Origin: Gammaproteobacteria bacterium
GTDB taxonomy: Bacteria; Pseudomonadota; Gammaproteobacteria; JACCYU01
Direction of reading: 5' to 3'
DNA length: 35,997 nucleotides
Assembly: GCA_013696315.1 (NCBI GenBank)
Contig: JACCYU010000154.1
Span: 1 to 35,997, forward strand
Position numbers and translations under genes: made by a program. Below are positions 22,873 through 31,892 of the stretch, piece after piece. How positions within the stretch are numbered: position 1 is the stretch's first letter; each line of letters begins with the position of its first letter. Under the pieces are notes generated by a model. It had not been told where the DNA came from. It was given only the letters and a program-made list of their open reading frames with translations, and ran no database searches.

Positions 22873-23529
22873 CTATCTCAGCGTTTCGACACTGCCCTGG
22901 TTCCCAACAAGCAAAACATTGGCGGGACGCAGCGCGAATATACCCACCGTCACCACGCCGGGAATATTGTTGATACCAGCCTCGAGTTTTGCGGGTTCCA
23001 TGATGTTCAGACCGCGTACATCCAGGATCGGATTGCCGTTGTCGCTCGTGTAATCCGGCCGCAGTGCGGGCGAACCACCCAGGCCTACAAGTTTGCGCGC
23101 GACCAGGCTCCGCGCCATGGGTATGACCTCGACGGCTACCGGAAACGCGCCCAGCACGCCGACCAGCTTCGAGTCGTCAATGATGCAGACGAATTTGCGG
23201 CTGGCACCCGCGACGATCTTCTCCCGCGTTAACGCGCCGCCGCCGCCCTTGATCAGATGGCGGTGACGGGTCGCTTCATCCGCGCCATCGACGTACAGCG
23301 GTAATTCGCCGACATCGTTCAAATCCATCACGGCAATACCTGCGCGTTTGAGCCGTTGCGCTGTTATTTCCGAGCTGGCGACTGCGCCATCGATCCTGTT
23401 TTTCACGCGCGCGAGAGCGTCGATAAAAAAGCCGGCGGTCGTGCCCGTGCCGACGCCAATCACGTCACCGGTCTGAACATACTCGAGTGCCGCCTCGGCC
23501 ACGCGCCGTTTGATATCGTCTTTGTTCAT
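22873..23529 (-). CDS. rpiA: Ribose-5-phosphate isomerase A
   Basis: 218 aa, full length. It interconverts ribose-5-phosphate and ribulose-5-phosphate. Motifs: [15 protein letters not shown] at the N terminus, [10 protein letters not shown], the catalytic YVDGADE, and [14 protein letters not shown] with the catalytic Glu and Lys. It is divergent from ilvA with 122 bp between them. It is the first core gene past the mobile remnants. Confidence 0.96.
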   Translation of the reverse strand: MNKDDIKRRVAEAALEYVQTGDVIGVGTGTTAGFFIDALARVKNRIDGAVASSEITAQRLKRAGIAVMDLNDVGELPLYVDGADEATRHRHLIKGGGGALTREKIVAGASRKFVCIIDDSKLVGVLGAFPVAVEVIPMARSLVARKLVGLGGSPALRPDYTSDNGNPILDVRGLNIMEPAKLEAGINNIPGVVTVGIFALRPANVLLVGNQGSVETLR

Positions 23530-23651
23530 AGAATTCTACTCGCGTGTGAGATGTGTTTATTGATCGGCGGGCCTGCTACCATTGTTCGATCGCTGCCAGT
23601 GATACGTCTCTGATCGGTCCTTTCCCGTAGCAGTCTTATTTCTAATGCATA

Positions 23652-25166
23652 GTGGATAACAGATACATCGAGAAAATTCTCGGCGCGCGCGTTTACGATG
23701 TAGCGGCCGAGTCTTCACTCGATCTGGCGCCGTCGCTGTCGAAGCGAGTCGATAATCTCGTTTTTTTGAAGCGCGAGGATCAGCAGCCGATCTTCTCGTT
23801 CAAACTGCGTGGCGCGTATAACAAGATATTCCATTTGTCGGCTGCCGAAAAGTCTAAAGGCGTGAGCGCGGCATCGGCGGGCAATCTCGCGCAGGGCGTG
23901 GCGCTGGCCGCGCAGCGGCTGGGCATCAAGGCGATCATAGTCATGCCGGTCACCACGCCGCGCATCAAGATAGACGCGGTACGCGCGCTGGGCGCACGCA
24001 CGGTGCTGCATGGCGACGCCTACGACGATGCTTTCGCGCACGCGCAGGAACTCGTTGGCGAGCGCGGCATGACGTTCATCCATCCGTACGACGACCCCGA
24101 TGTCATTGCCGGCCAGGGCACTATCGGCATGGAGATCGCGCGGCAACATCCGGACAAGATCGCGGCCGTATTCGTGCCGGTGGGCGGCGGCGGACTGCTG
24201 GCCGGTGTGGCGACGTATCTCAAATACCTCAGGCCGGATACGAAGATTATCGGTGTGGAGCCACAGGATGCGCCGACCATGTACGAGGCGCTCTCCGCCG
24301 GCCGGCCGGTGACTCTGGAGCGGGTCGGCATCTTCGCGGACGGTGTCGCGGTGCGCTGCGTTGGCAGGGAGACTTTTCGTCTGGCGAGAGAATCCGTCGA
24401 TGAAATTTTGCTGGTTACCACGGACGAGATCTGCGCGGCCATCAAGGATATTTTCGACGATACGCGCACCATGGCGGAGCCCGCCGGCGCACTGGCGGTG
24501 GCTGGTGTCAAGAAATACCTGACGCGCGAAAAGCTATCCGGACAGCATCTGGTCGCGATCAACAGCGGGGCGAATATCAACTTCGACCGGCTGCGGCACG
24601 TCGCCGAGCGGGCCGAGTTGGGTGAGCGCCGTGAGGCGGTGCTCGCGGTGACCATCCCGGAGCGGCCCGGCAGTTTCCGTGCGTTCTGCCGGGCGCTTGG
24701 CAGGCGCGGTGTTACCGAATTCAACTATCGTTATGCGTCACAGCGCGATGCACATATTTTTGTCGGCGTGCGGATCGCCGATGGCGATGCCGAAAAAGAG
24801 AAGATCATCGCGGCGCTGCGGAATAAGGATTATCCGGTGCTGGACATGACCGATAACGAGACGGCGAAGCTGCACGTGCGGCATATGGTGGGCGGACGTT
24901 CACCCGATGTCGAAAATGAACTGTTGTATCGTTTTGAGTTTCCCGAACGCCCCGGCGCATTGCTGCAATTTCTGGATGCGATGAATCACGGCTGGAATAT
25001 CAGTCTTTTTCACTATCGCAATCACGGCGCGGCCTATGGCCGGGTGCTGGTCGGCATGCAGGTTCCTGTTGGCGACAGGAAACGTCTGGGTGCGTCACTG
25101 CGAGCGCTCGGCTATCGGTACTGGGATGAAACCGACAATCCGGTGTACAAGCTTTTTCTCGGCTGA
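23652..25166 (+). CDS. ilvA: Threonine ammonia-lyase, biosynthetic
   Basis: 504 aa from a GTG start. Threonine is deaminated to 2-oxobutanoate, the first step to isoleucine. The PLP Lys lies in FSFKLRGAYNK; the Gly loop is ASAGNLAQGVA and the PLP-phosphate loop VPVGGGGLLAG. The C-terminal third has two ACT-like modules (VTIPERPGSFRAFCRAL and FEFPERPGALLQFLDAM) that give isoleucine feedback control, typical of the long biosynthetic form rather than the catabolic TdcB. A bidirectional terminator follows. Confidence 0.95.
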   Translation: MDNRYIEKILGARVYDVAAESSLDLAPSLSKRVDNLVFLKREDQQPIFSFKLRGAYNKIFHLSAAEKSKGVSAASAGNLAQGVALAAQRLGIKAIIVMPVTTPRIKIDAVRALGARTVLHGDAYDDAFAHAQELVGERGMTFIHPYDDPDVIAGQGTIGMEIARQHPDKIAAVFVPVGGGGLLAGVATYLKYLRPDTKIIGVEPQDAPTMYEALSAGRPVTLERVGIFADGVAVRCVGRETFRLARESVDEILLVTTDEICAAIKDIFDDTRTMAEPAGALAVAGVKKYLTREKLSGQHLVAINSGANINFDRLRHVAERAELGERREAVLAVTIPERPGSFRAFCRALGRRGVTEFNYRYASQRDAHIFVGVRIADGDAEKEKIIAALRNKDYPVLDMTDNETAKLHVRHMVGGRSPDVENELLYRFEFPERPGALLQFLDAMNHGWNISLFHYRNHGAAYGRVLVGMQVPVGDRKRLGASLRALGYRYWDETDNPVYKLFLG

Positions 25167-25268
25167 CCAGCGCCGCGACCTGATTATGCCTTTGAACGTG
25201 GAACAATAATATTCAGCAGCTGGCGCGCGCATGCTTGAGCGAATGATTAATGGCAAGCAAGAACCCAT

Positions 25269-25297
25269 AAAAAAAAGGCTCTTGATAGGAGCCTTTT
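25269..25297. terminator. Bidirectional Rho-independent terminator
   Basis: AAAAGGCTC (25273-25281) pairs with GAGCCTTTT (25289-25297) around a 7-base loop. On the minus strand the stem is followed by a run of eight T, serving the histone-like gene. On the plus strand it ends in TTTT, serving ilvA. Confidence 0.88.
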
Positions 25298-25338
25298 CAA
25301 CAACACACGACTGACGCGAGAGGTCAGTTTTTCTTCTT

Positions 25339-25623
25339 TTAGATTTTCTTCTTTGCAGGGCCGGTTTTCTTGGCCGTGGCCTTCGGCTTTGCCCTTGTGC
25401 CTTTCGGCGCCGCCTTTTTAGTAACTTTCTTTTTGGATGTGGGCGTTTTCTTCTTTACCGCCGCACGTTTTGGTGCGGCCTTTTTCTTGGCCGCCGTTTT
25501 TGTCTTTACGCTCTTTGCTTTTGGCGCCGACTTCGCGACACCCTTCTTTTTGGTAACCGCCTTCTTTGCCGCAGCCGCCTTCTTGACGACTTTCTTCTTG
25601 GTGCCGCTTTTAGCCGTAGCCAT
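25339..25623 (-). CDS. Histone H1-like Lys/Ala/Pro-rich protein
   Basis: 94 aa from the ATG at 25623 (GGGAGA upstream). It consists almost wholly of Lys, Ala, Thr and Pro in KKA, KKK and PKA runs (VVKKAAAAKKAVTKKKG, AAPKRAAVKKKTP). Such H1-like or AlgP-like proteins bind DNA nonspecifically and compact or regulate the nucleoid. A longer frame to 25737 has no support. Composition rather than a fold is the evidence, so homology to a named gene is not claimed. Confidence 0.8.
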   Translation of the reverse strand: MATAKSGTKKKVVKKAAAAKKAVTKKKGVAKSAPKAKSVKTKTAAKKKAAPKRAAVKKKTPTSKKKVTKKAAPKGTRAKPKATAKKTGPAKKKI

Positions 25624-25752
25624 AATTCTCTCCCAAGTCAAACAGTAACGGGCTCGCGCTTCAGTATAATCGAGTTTAATTAAATTACTAGTCGCGCCGT
25701 AATGTTTTTTTCCAGTTGCGCTTCGCGTCGTACGCACGCAATACGCTGACGA

Positions 25753-26208
25753 TTACTCCAGGCTCAGAATAAAATCCCACTGTTCGCGGGTCACGGGTGT
25801 AACCGACAGGCGATTGCCTTTGCGCAGCAGCGGCATGTCTTTCAATTGCGGATGACGCTTGAGTTCGGCAAGACCAATCACGCGTTTCAGCCGCCGCTTG
25901 TAGCGCACGTCCACCATCAGCCAGCGCGGATTGTCGGGATCGCTTTTGGGGTCGAAGTGATCGCTGGCCGGATCGAATGCAGTAGGGTCCGCGTATGCCT
26001 CACGCGCAATCGTCATGATGCCGGCAATGCCGATTTCCCTGCAGGCCGAGTGATAGAGAAACGCGAGATCGCCTTTCTGCATTTCGTCGCGCATCATGTT
26101 CCGCACCCGATAATTGCGCACGCCGTCCCAGGACTCGACCTCGACCCGCCGCAGATCGTCGATGCCGAATTCAGCCGGTTCCGTTTTCATAACCCAGTAC
26201 CGCGTCAT
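25753..26208 (-). CDS. EVE domain-containing protein
   Basis: 151 aa, one EVE domain end to end: YWVMKTEPAEFGIDDL, SWDGVRNYRVRNMMRDEM, KGDLAFLYHSACREIGIAG, and WLMVDVRYKRRLKR. EVE/PUA-like domains bind modified bases in DNA or RNA. The cellular role in most bacteria is not known. In the E. coli order the fau gene lies next to 6S RNA; this gene occupies that position. Confidence 0.9.
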   Translation of the reverse strand: MTRYWVMKTEPAEFGIDDLRRVEVESWDGVRNYRVRNMMRDEMQKGDLAFLYHSACREIGIAGIMTIAREAYADPTAFDPASDHFDPKSDPDNPRWLMVDVRYKRRLKRVIGLAELKRHPQLKDMPLLRKGNRLSVTPVTREQWDFILSLE

Positions 26209-26369
26209 CGCGGGAATTCAGATTGGACGGGCTTGCGGCTCAGGCGCATTACATGGGTACGCATTCATAAGCTCCCACGACCGAGAGCCAGGGCAAGCGC
26301 ATGAGTTTGCGGAGACGCACCCCGACTGATAGCTGCTACGTGGAATAACCTGCGTGCGGGAATTAAAGC

Positions 26370-26558
26370 GGACACGCTCCGCGAATGCCGTGGCAGGCCT
26401 TCGACCTTGAACCGAAGGTTCAGGTGGGCGCTGCACAGGGGCATCAGGCTCCCCGCTTGCGCGGGTCTGCACAACAGCACCTGCTTCTCAGCTCCCGGGG
26501 TATACAATTAGGCTCAAGGATATACACCCGGCCGCTCACGAACACCGCAGAGGTGTCC
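26370..26558 (-). ncRNA. ssrS: 6S RNA
   Basis: 189 nt, beside zapA as in other Gammaproteobacteria. The ends pair (GGACAC at 26553-26558 with GTGTCC at 26370-26375), extended by CTCTGCGGTG against CATTCGCGGAG. The 5' strand CTCTGCGGTGTTCGTGAGCGG and the later CTTGAGCC match E. coli ssrS closely. The 3' side has the hairpin CTGAACCTTCGGTTCAAGG and GCCTGCCACGGCAT, again matching. It mimics an open promoter and sequesters sigma-70 RNA polymerase. Exact ends are set by the closing stem, not by mapping. Between it and the EVE gene (26209-26369) I see no gene. Confidence 0.88.
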
Positions 26559-26613
26559 AAACCTGTTATTGCTGATCCGTTAGCTCTAGCTCCGTCAATG
26601 GACCAGCAGTTAT

Positions 26614-26934
26614 CTATAATGCCTCGGACGTTGTTTGCTCGTCTGTCGCCAGCACACGGTCGATTCGATCCTCGATCGACCGGACCTGCGCCGCTACTTC
26701 GCGACTGAAGGTTTCTCGCGAAGCCTTTTCGTTGAGAAACTCGTGCGTCAGATTCAATGCCGCGATCACCGCCACACGATCCGCGCCGACCACCTTGCCG
26801 CTTTCCCGGATCTGTTTCATGCGCGCGTTGAGCAGGGTTGCCGAAGCGAGCAGCGCACTGTGTTCGTCTTCGGGACACGCTACCCGATATTCCTTGTCGA
26901 GAATGTAGACAGTGACCGGAATACTGGTCGCCAT
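26614..26934 (-). CDS. zapA: Cell division protein ZapA
   Basis: 106 aa. It starts VTVYILDKEYRVACPEDE, followed by LLASATLLNARMKQIRE and AALNLTHEFL, the ZapA beta-hairpin plus long coiled coil. It crosslinks FtsZ filaments at the division site. The ATG at 26934 overlaps the stop of the upstream gene by one base (TGATG), so the two are coupled. 6S RNA lies 55 bp downstream on the same strand. Confidence 0.92.
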   Translation of the reverse strand: MATSIPVTVYILDKEYRVACPEDEHSALLASATLLNARMKQIRESGKVVGADRVAVIAALNLTHEFLNEKASRETFSREVAAQVRSIEDRIDRVLATDEQTTSEAL

Positions 26935-27167
26935 CACGCGCCCCGCTCCATGGACTTCAGCCGGTTGATCATCGCTTCCACCCTTGAGCGCGCCATCTCG
27001 TGTTTGTCGATCAGGCTGGCGCGTTGCGCCGCGAGCGTCTGCTGCTGCACCCGCAATGCCACATTCTCCTCCTTGAGCCGCTGACTATACGCGATCAAGC
27101 GATTCACGCGATCCTCCAGCCGTCGCAATTGCGACTGGGCGTCGTGCGTAACGTCGTCGTCAGCCAT
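26934..27167 (-). CDS. ZapB-like coiled-coil protein (TIGR02449 type)
   Basis: 77 aa from the internal ATG MADDDVTHD. It is one predicted coiled coil: LRRLEDRVNRLIAYSQRLKEEN, then QQTLAAQRASLIDKHEMARSRVEAMI. This small family is commonly found just upstream of zapA in Gammaproteobacteria and is thought to act with it in division; that role is inferred. The 186 bp between it and pepP carry divergent promoters but no ygfB gene. Confidence 0.82.
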   Translation of the reverse strand: MADDDVTHDAQSQLRRLEDRVNRLIAYSQRLKEENVALRVQQQTLAAQRASLIDKHEMARSRVEAMINRLKSMERGA

Positions 27168-27353
27168 GCGTTCAATAGTAGGACTCCGCCACGGGGTGGT
27201 CAACCATTTTGCCGGGCGCGCCGATGACAGGCGCCGCGGTGCAGTTTGTCGCCTCGCGATGCTAGTATGCGCTAGTTACTCACTTCAGGGGCGGCCGCGT
27301 TTCGCGATGGCGTCTGCACGAAAAATCGTCCGGCATAAGCAGGCAATCCGATA

Positions 27354-28667
27354 GTGACCGCGACAGAGTTCGCCAGGCGTCGCCGCGCGCTGATGCGCAA
27401 GATGGGCAATCGGAGCATTGCGATCATTCCGTCGGGCCGGGTTCGCCCACGAAATCGCGACGTGGATCATCCGTACCGCCAGGACAGCGATTTTCTGTAT
27501 CTCACCGGGTTCGCCGAACCCGAGTCGCTGGCAGTGCTGACCTCTGGGACAAGCGGAAGTCGCTTCATTCTGTTCTGCCGCGAACGCAATAAGGCAAAAG
27601 AAACGTGGCACGGTCGCCGCGCCGGTCCCAAGGGCGTGGTTAAGGACTACGGCGCTGACGAGGCATATCCAATCGATGAGCTCGACGACCAGCTGCCCGG
27701 CCTGCTGGAAGGGCATGCGCGCGTCTACTACACTCTTGGACGCGATCCATCGTTCGATCAAAGGCTTATGGGCTGGGTCAATCGATTGCGCGGGCGCGCC
27801 GGCGCCGGCAACCGTCCGCCGCGCGAATTTGTATCGCTGGAATACCTGCTGCACGAGATGCGGCTTTACAAGTCGAAGCCTGAAACGCGCGCGATGCAAA
27901 GCGCCGCTGAAGCGTCGATGCGCGCGCACGAGCGCGCCATGCGCGCATGCCGGCCCGACATGGCCGAGTTCGAGCTGGAGGCCGAGTTGCTGTATGAATT
28001 CCGCCGCGCCGGCATGGTGCCCGCTTATCCGGCCATCGTCGGCGGCGGCGCCAACGGCTGCATCCTGCACTACACCGAAAATGCCGGATTGCTGCGCGAT
28101 GGCGACCTGGTGCTGATCGACGCGGGCGCCGAATGCGAAGGCTACGCCAGCGACATCACGCGCACGTTTCCCGTCAACGGGCGTTTCCGTCCCGCGCAAC
28201 GCGAGTTGTATGATCTGGTTCTGCAAGCGCAGCGCGCGGCCATTCAGAAAGTGCAGCCCGGCAATCACTGGAACGATCCGCACGATGCCGCGGTCAAGGT
28301 TTTAACCAGGGGCATGATCAGCCTGGGGCTATTGAAGGGCAAGCCCGCCGGTCTCATCAAGAAGGGCGAATACCGGCGATTTTACATGCACCGCACGGGG
28401 CACTGGCTTGGCATGGACGTGCATGACGTGGGCGATTACCGCGTCGATGACGGATGGCGGCTGCTGGAACCGGGCATGACCCTGACCATCGAGCCTGGCC
28501 TTTACATCGCGGCGAAGAGTCCCGGCGTTGCGAAGCGCTACCGGAACATCGGCATCCGCATCGAGGACAACGTGCAGGTCACGCGTGACGGCAATCACGT
28601 GTTGACCGGAGCGTTGATACGGGAAGCGGACGAGATCGAAGCGTACATGGCGTCGTCCGCGGACTGA
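27354..28667 (+). CDS. pepP: Xaa-Pro aminopeptidase
   Basis: 437 aa from a GTG start. The N-terminal creatinase-like domain has PYRQDSDFLYLTGFAEPE. The C-terminal pita-bread domain has the dimetal ligands: LIDAG, SDITRTFPVNG, THW-type region MHRTGHWLGMDVHDVG, TIEPGLY and IRIEDN. It removes N-terminal residues ahead of proline. Colinear with E. coli PepP. It heads the pepP-sodC-ubiH-ubiI run. Confidence 0.95.
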   Translation: MTATEFARRRRALMRKMGNRSIAIIPSGRVRPRNRDVDHPYRQDSDFLYLTGFAEPESLAVLTSGTSGSRFILFCRERNKAKETWHGRRAGPKGVVKDYGADEAYPIDELDDQLPGLLEGHARVYYTLGRDPSFDQRLMGWVNRLRGRAGAGNRPPREFVSLEYLLHEMRLYKSKPETRAMQSAAEASMRAHERAMRACRPDMAEFELEAELLYEFRRAGMVPAYPAIVGGGANGCILHYTENAGLLRDGDLVLIDAGAECEGYASDITRTFPVNGRFRPAQRELYDLVLQAQRAAIQKVQPGNHWNDPHDAAVKVLTRGMISLGLLKGKPAGLIKKGEYRRFYMHRTGHWLGMDVHDVGDYRVDDGWRLLEPGMTLTIEPGLYIAAKSPGVAKRYRNIGIRIEDNVQVTRDGNHVLTGALIREADEIEAYMASSAD

Positions 28668-28700
28668 CGCATCGCCGCGGATATTTTATGCAGGCGGGAC

Positions 28701-28730
28701 ACGGCCGGACAGCGGCGCGTCCCCGGCCGT
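28701..28730. other. GC-rich hairpin between pepP and sodC
   Basis: ACGGCCGG (28701-28708) pairs with CCGGCCGT (28723-28730); no T-run follows. It may attenuate pepP read-through or just stabilise mRNA. Confidence 0.4.
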
Positions 28731-28772
28731 CAATCATCTGGAAGTACAAGACTTAAAGGAGTACGACGCAAA

Positions 28773-29291
28773 ATGAACCGATTGATGATCTTTGCGTTTG
28801 GCGCATGTTTAATGGCGACCGCGCACGCGGATAAAATGACCATAGAAATGCACGCGGTCGACGCCGATGGCGTGGGCGCCTCGATCGGCATTGTGACAGC
28901 GACCACAACGCCCTGGGGCTTGCTGTTGACGCCGCGTTTAAGCGATTTGCCACAAGGCTTGCACGGCTTTCACGTGCATGAGAATCCGAACTGCGCGCCG
29001 GCCAAAGACGAGGGCGAAATTACCGCGGCCTATGCTGCGGGCAGTCATTACGATCCGACTGACACCGACAGGCACGCAGGCCCTTACGGCAACGGTCATT
29101 TGGGCGATCTGCCGCCGTTGTATGTCGATGACGACGGTGAGGCGACCCATCCCGTGCTCGCGCCGCGACTGAAGCTGAATGACCTGAACGATCGCGCATT
29201 GATGGTGCACCTGCATGGCGATAATTATTCGGACAAGCCCGTGGAGTTAGGCGGGGGCGGGGCGCGCATGGCCTGCGGCGTCCCCGAGTAG
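28773..29291 (+). CDS. sodC: Periplasmic superoxide dismutase [Cu-Zn]
   Basis: 172 aa with a signal peptide (LMIFAFGACLMATAHA). Cu/Zn ligands: GFHVHENPNC, the zinc loop GSHYDP...GPYGNGHLGDLPPLYVD, and MVHLHGDNYSD. The disulfide partner Cys is in ARMACGVPE. It converts periplasmic superoxide to hydrogen peroxide. It is inserted between pepP and ubiH, which are adjacent in E. coli. The copper chaperone 5 kb away could supply metal, but this is inference. Confidence 0.94.
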   Translation: MNRLMIFAFGACLMATAHADKMTIEMHAVDADGVGASIGIVTATTTPWGLLLTPRLSDLPQGLHGFHVHENPNCAPAKDEGEITAAYAAGSHYDPTDTDRHAGPYGNGHLGDLPPLYVDDDGEATHPVLAPRLKLNDLNDRALMVHLHGDNYSDKPVELGGGGARMACGVPE

Positions 29292-29374
29292 TCGACGATG
29301 GCGCAAGGTGTCATTGCTACAGGCAGGCTCCGTTTTCGCGGCGCTATGCCCACACGTTTCGCGCGGCACCGACC

Positions 29375-30631
29375 ATGACGCGTGATTACGACGTTCTGAT
29401 TGTCGGCGGTGGTCTGGCCGGCGCCGCGATGGCCTGCGCCTTGTCGGCGTCGGCGTATCGAATTGCGCTGATCGAGGCCCAAGCGGCGGGTGACAAACAT
29501 CCACCTGGATACGACGATCGAAGCCTGGCGCTCGCGTTCGGCTCACGGCGGATACTGGAGGGTCTGGGATTGTGGCAGGCAATCGCGCCGGCGGCTACGC
29601 CCATAAAAACCGTACACGTATCGGAGCGTGGCCGCTTCGGCGCGGCGCGACTGCATCAGCGCGAGGAAGGCGTGGCGGCGCTCGGTTACGTCGTGCCCAG
29701 CCACGATCTTGCTCAGGCGGTTTACGCGCGGTTAAGTGCGCAAGATAACGTAGACATCGTCGCGCCGGCGCGTGTTCGGAACTTCATCGTCGATGGCTCG
29801 CTGGTCGATGCAAGGGTGGACGGAGACGCGGAAAAGGGCGAGGCTCAAGGCTGGACCCTGCGCGGGCGCCTGCTGATCGCAGCGGATGGCGCGAGTTCCG
29901 GTATGCGACGGCAGCTTGGCATTGCCGCCGCCACCGCGGATTATGGCCAGACCGCAATCATCGCCAACGTCACACCGTCGCGGGACCATCAGTGCGCCGC
30001 TTACGAGCGCTTTACCGATGCCGGGCCGCTGGCGTTATTGCCCATGAGCGAGCAGCGCTGCGCGCTGGTTTGGACGCATCCCGCGACAGATGCCGCGGCG
30101 ATCTTGCGCTTGAGCGATGCTCAATTTCTCGCAAAATTGCAGGAGAGCTTCGGCTATCGACTGGGACGCTTCACCAAGGTCGGTACAAGACAGGCGTATC
30201 CGCTGACAATTAACGTCGCGCGCGACCTGGTCGCGCCGCGCGCCGTGCTGATCGGCAACGCCGCGCATACCCTGCATCCGGTCGCGGGGCAGGGTTTCAA
30301 TCTGGCCCTGCGGGACGTCGCCGAGCTCGCGGATCTGCTGCGCACACACGCCCCGCGCGATCCCGCCGAGCAGTCGCTGCTCGGCCGCTATGCGGCCCGG
30401 CGCAAGGCGGATCTGCGCGCTGCAGTCCGCTTCACGGACACGTTGGCGCGCGCCTTCGTCAATCCGTTTCCGCCGCTGGTCTGCGCACGCGGGGCCGCGC
30501 TGCTGGCGCTGGACGCGATCCCACCGCTGCGCCACATGCTGGCCCGGCGCGCCATGGGTTTGAGCGGCAAACCTCCACGCCTGACCAGCGGCCTGAGCCT
30601 GGTGGATTTAACCACGGGGGAGTTACAGTGA
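29375..30631 (+). CDS. ubiH: 2-octaprenyl-6-methoxyphenol hydroxylase (UbiH)
   Basis: 418 aa class A FAD monooxygenase for the C1 hydroxylation of the ubiquinone ring. FAD motifs: GGGLAGAAMACAL near the N terminus, DDRSLALAFGS, ADGASSGMR and the second FAD motif GNAAHTLHPVAGQGFNLALRD. The Asn in GNAAH is also found in E. coli UbiH. Its stop overlaps the start of the next gene by 4 nt (GTGA). Assignment to UbiH rather than UbiI rests on gene order and this motif. Confidence 0.88.
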   Translation: MTRDYDVLIVGGGLAGAAMACALSASAYRIALIEAQAAGDKHPPGYDDRSLALAFGSRRILEGLGLWQAIAPAATPIKTVHVSERGRFGAARLHQREEGVAALGYVVPSHDLAQAVYARLSAQDNVDIVAPARVRNFIVDGSLVDARVDGDAEKGEAQGWTLRGRLLIAADGASSGMRRQLGIAAATADYGQTAIIANVTPSRDHQCAAYERFTDAGPLALLPMSEQRCALVWTHPATDAAAILRLSDAQFLAKLQESFGYRLGRFTKVGTRQAYPLTINVARDLVAPRAVLIGNAAHTLHPVAGQGFNLALRDVAELADLLRTHAPRDPAEQSLLGRYAARRKADLRAAVRFTDTLARAFVNPFPPLVCARGAALLALDAIPPLRHMLARRAMGLSGKPPRLTSGLSLVDLTTGELQ

Positions 30632-31860
30632 GCGCGCAAACGGTCTCGCCACGGGATGTGGTCGTTATCGGCGGCGGCATGGTCGGCGCTACCGCCGCGT
30701 GTGCGCTGGCGCAGCAAGGTCTGCGGATTTCGATCGTCGAAGCGCGCCAGGCAGAAAGTTTTGATCGCGATGCGGACTACGGCATTGCTGATTACCATGG
30801 GCGGGTGTCGGCGATCAGTCCCGCCTCCGTGACGATTCTGAACGCGCTGGGTGTGTGGGACTTGATCGCGAGTGAACGGGCGTGCCCGTACCGCCAGATG
30901 CATGTCTGGGACGCTGCGAGCAGTGGCTCGATCCATTTTGATTGCTGTGACGTCAACGCGCCGCTGTTGGGCCACATCGTCGAAAATCGGGTCATTCAGC
31001 AGGCGCTGGTTGAACGACTGCGCGAGTTCGAAAATATCACCTGGCGTTGCCCGGATGCGCTGGCGCGGTTCGACGTCATGGAAGATCGTGTCGCAGTCGA
31101 TCTCGCCAGCGGCGCGCAGGTTTCCGCGCGATTGCTGGTCGGTGCGGACGGCGCCCACTCGCTGGTGAGAACCTTGGCCGGCATCGTTTTCAACGCGCGT
31201 GACTATGACCACAGCGCGCTGGTTGCGACCGTGGGCACGGAGTTGCCGCACCAGCACACGGCGTGGCAGCGCTTCGTCGCGAAAAGCGTGCTCGCTTTTT
31301 TGCCGCTTGCCGATGGCCGTTGTTCGATCGTCTGGTCCACTCCGGACAAGCGCGCCAAAGCCCTGGCGGCAATGCCCGACGAGGCATTCAAGCACGCGCT
31401 CGCCGCCGAGTTCGATTACAGGCTGGGCCGTATCGAGTCCTGTGGCGCGCGCACGGTGTTCCCGTTGCGCGGCGGGCAAGCGGATCGCTACGTGTTGCCG
31501 CGCGTGGCATTGATCGGCGATGCGGCGCACGGCATCCATCCGCTGGCGGGACTGGGCGCCAACCTCGGCTTTATGGACGCGGCCACACTGGCGGAGGCGC
31601 TTTGCAATAGCCGGCGCGACATCGGCGGCTTGCGCGTGTTGCGTCGCTACGAGCGCGCGCGCCGCGGCGATAACGAGTTGACCATGCGCGCGATGGAGGG
31701 ATTCAAATTTCTGTTCGCGCAACCGGCGTCAGGATGGCGCTGGCTGCGCGGGGCGGGTTTGAATGTGACCGACGCCGCCATCCCGCTCAAACGCCGTATC
31801 ATGCGCCATGCAATTGGGTTGTCCGGCGAGCACCCGCGTATGGCTCGCGATAATTCTTGA
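30628..31860 (+). CDS. ubiI: UbiI-like FAD-dependent ubiquinone hydroxylase
   Basis: 410 aa from a GTG start with GGGGGAG upstream. It belongs to the same family as UbiH but is close to E. coli UbiI: GGGMVGATAACAL, RVSAISPASVTIL, LGHIVENRVIQQAL, then GDAAHGIHPLAGLGANLGFMDAATLAE. It likely performs C5 hydroxylation. The usual GQGxN of the second FAD motif is GLGAN here (Gln to Leu). It follows ubiH as in E. coli; the next gene begins at its stop. Confidence 0.88.
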   Translation: MSAQTVSPRDVVVIGGGMVGATAACALAQQGLRISIVEARQAESFDRDADYGIADYHGRVSAISPASVTILNALGVWDLIASERACPYRQMHVWDAASSGSIHFDCCDVNAPLLGHIVENRVIQQALVERLREFENITWRCPDALARFDVMEDRVAVDLASGAQVSARLLVGADGAHSLVRTLAGIVFNARDYDHSALVATVGTELPHQHTAWQRFVAKSVLAFLPLADGRCSIVWSTPDKRAKALAAMPDEAFKHALAAEFDYRLGRIESCGARTVFPLRGGQADRYVLPRVALIGDAAHGIHPLAGLGANLGFMDAATLAEALCNSRRDIGGLRVLRRYERARRGDNELTMRAMEGFKFLFAQPASGWRWLRGAGLNVTDAAIPLKRRIMRHAIGLSGEHPRMARDNS

Positions 31861-31892
31861 TCGCGACCAGCGACTTTGGCGTGCGCGAGCTG

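Noticed and set aside
26219-26369. A further small RNA between 6S RNA and the EVE gene
   Set aside because: Some short inverted repeats exist, but no consistent fold or known family could be supported.
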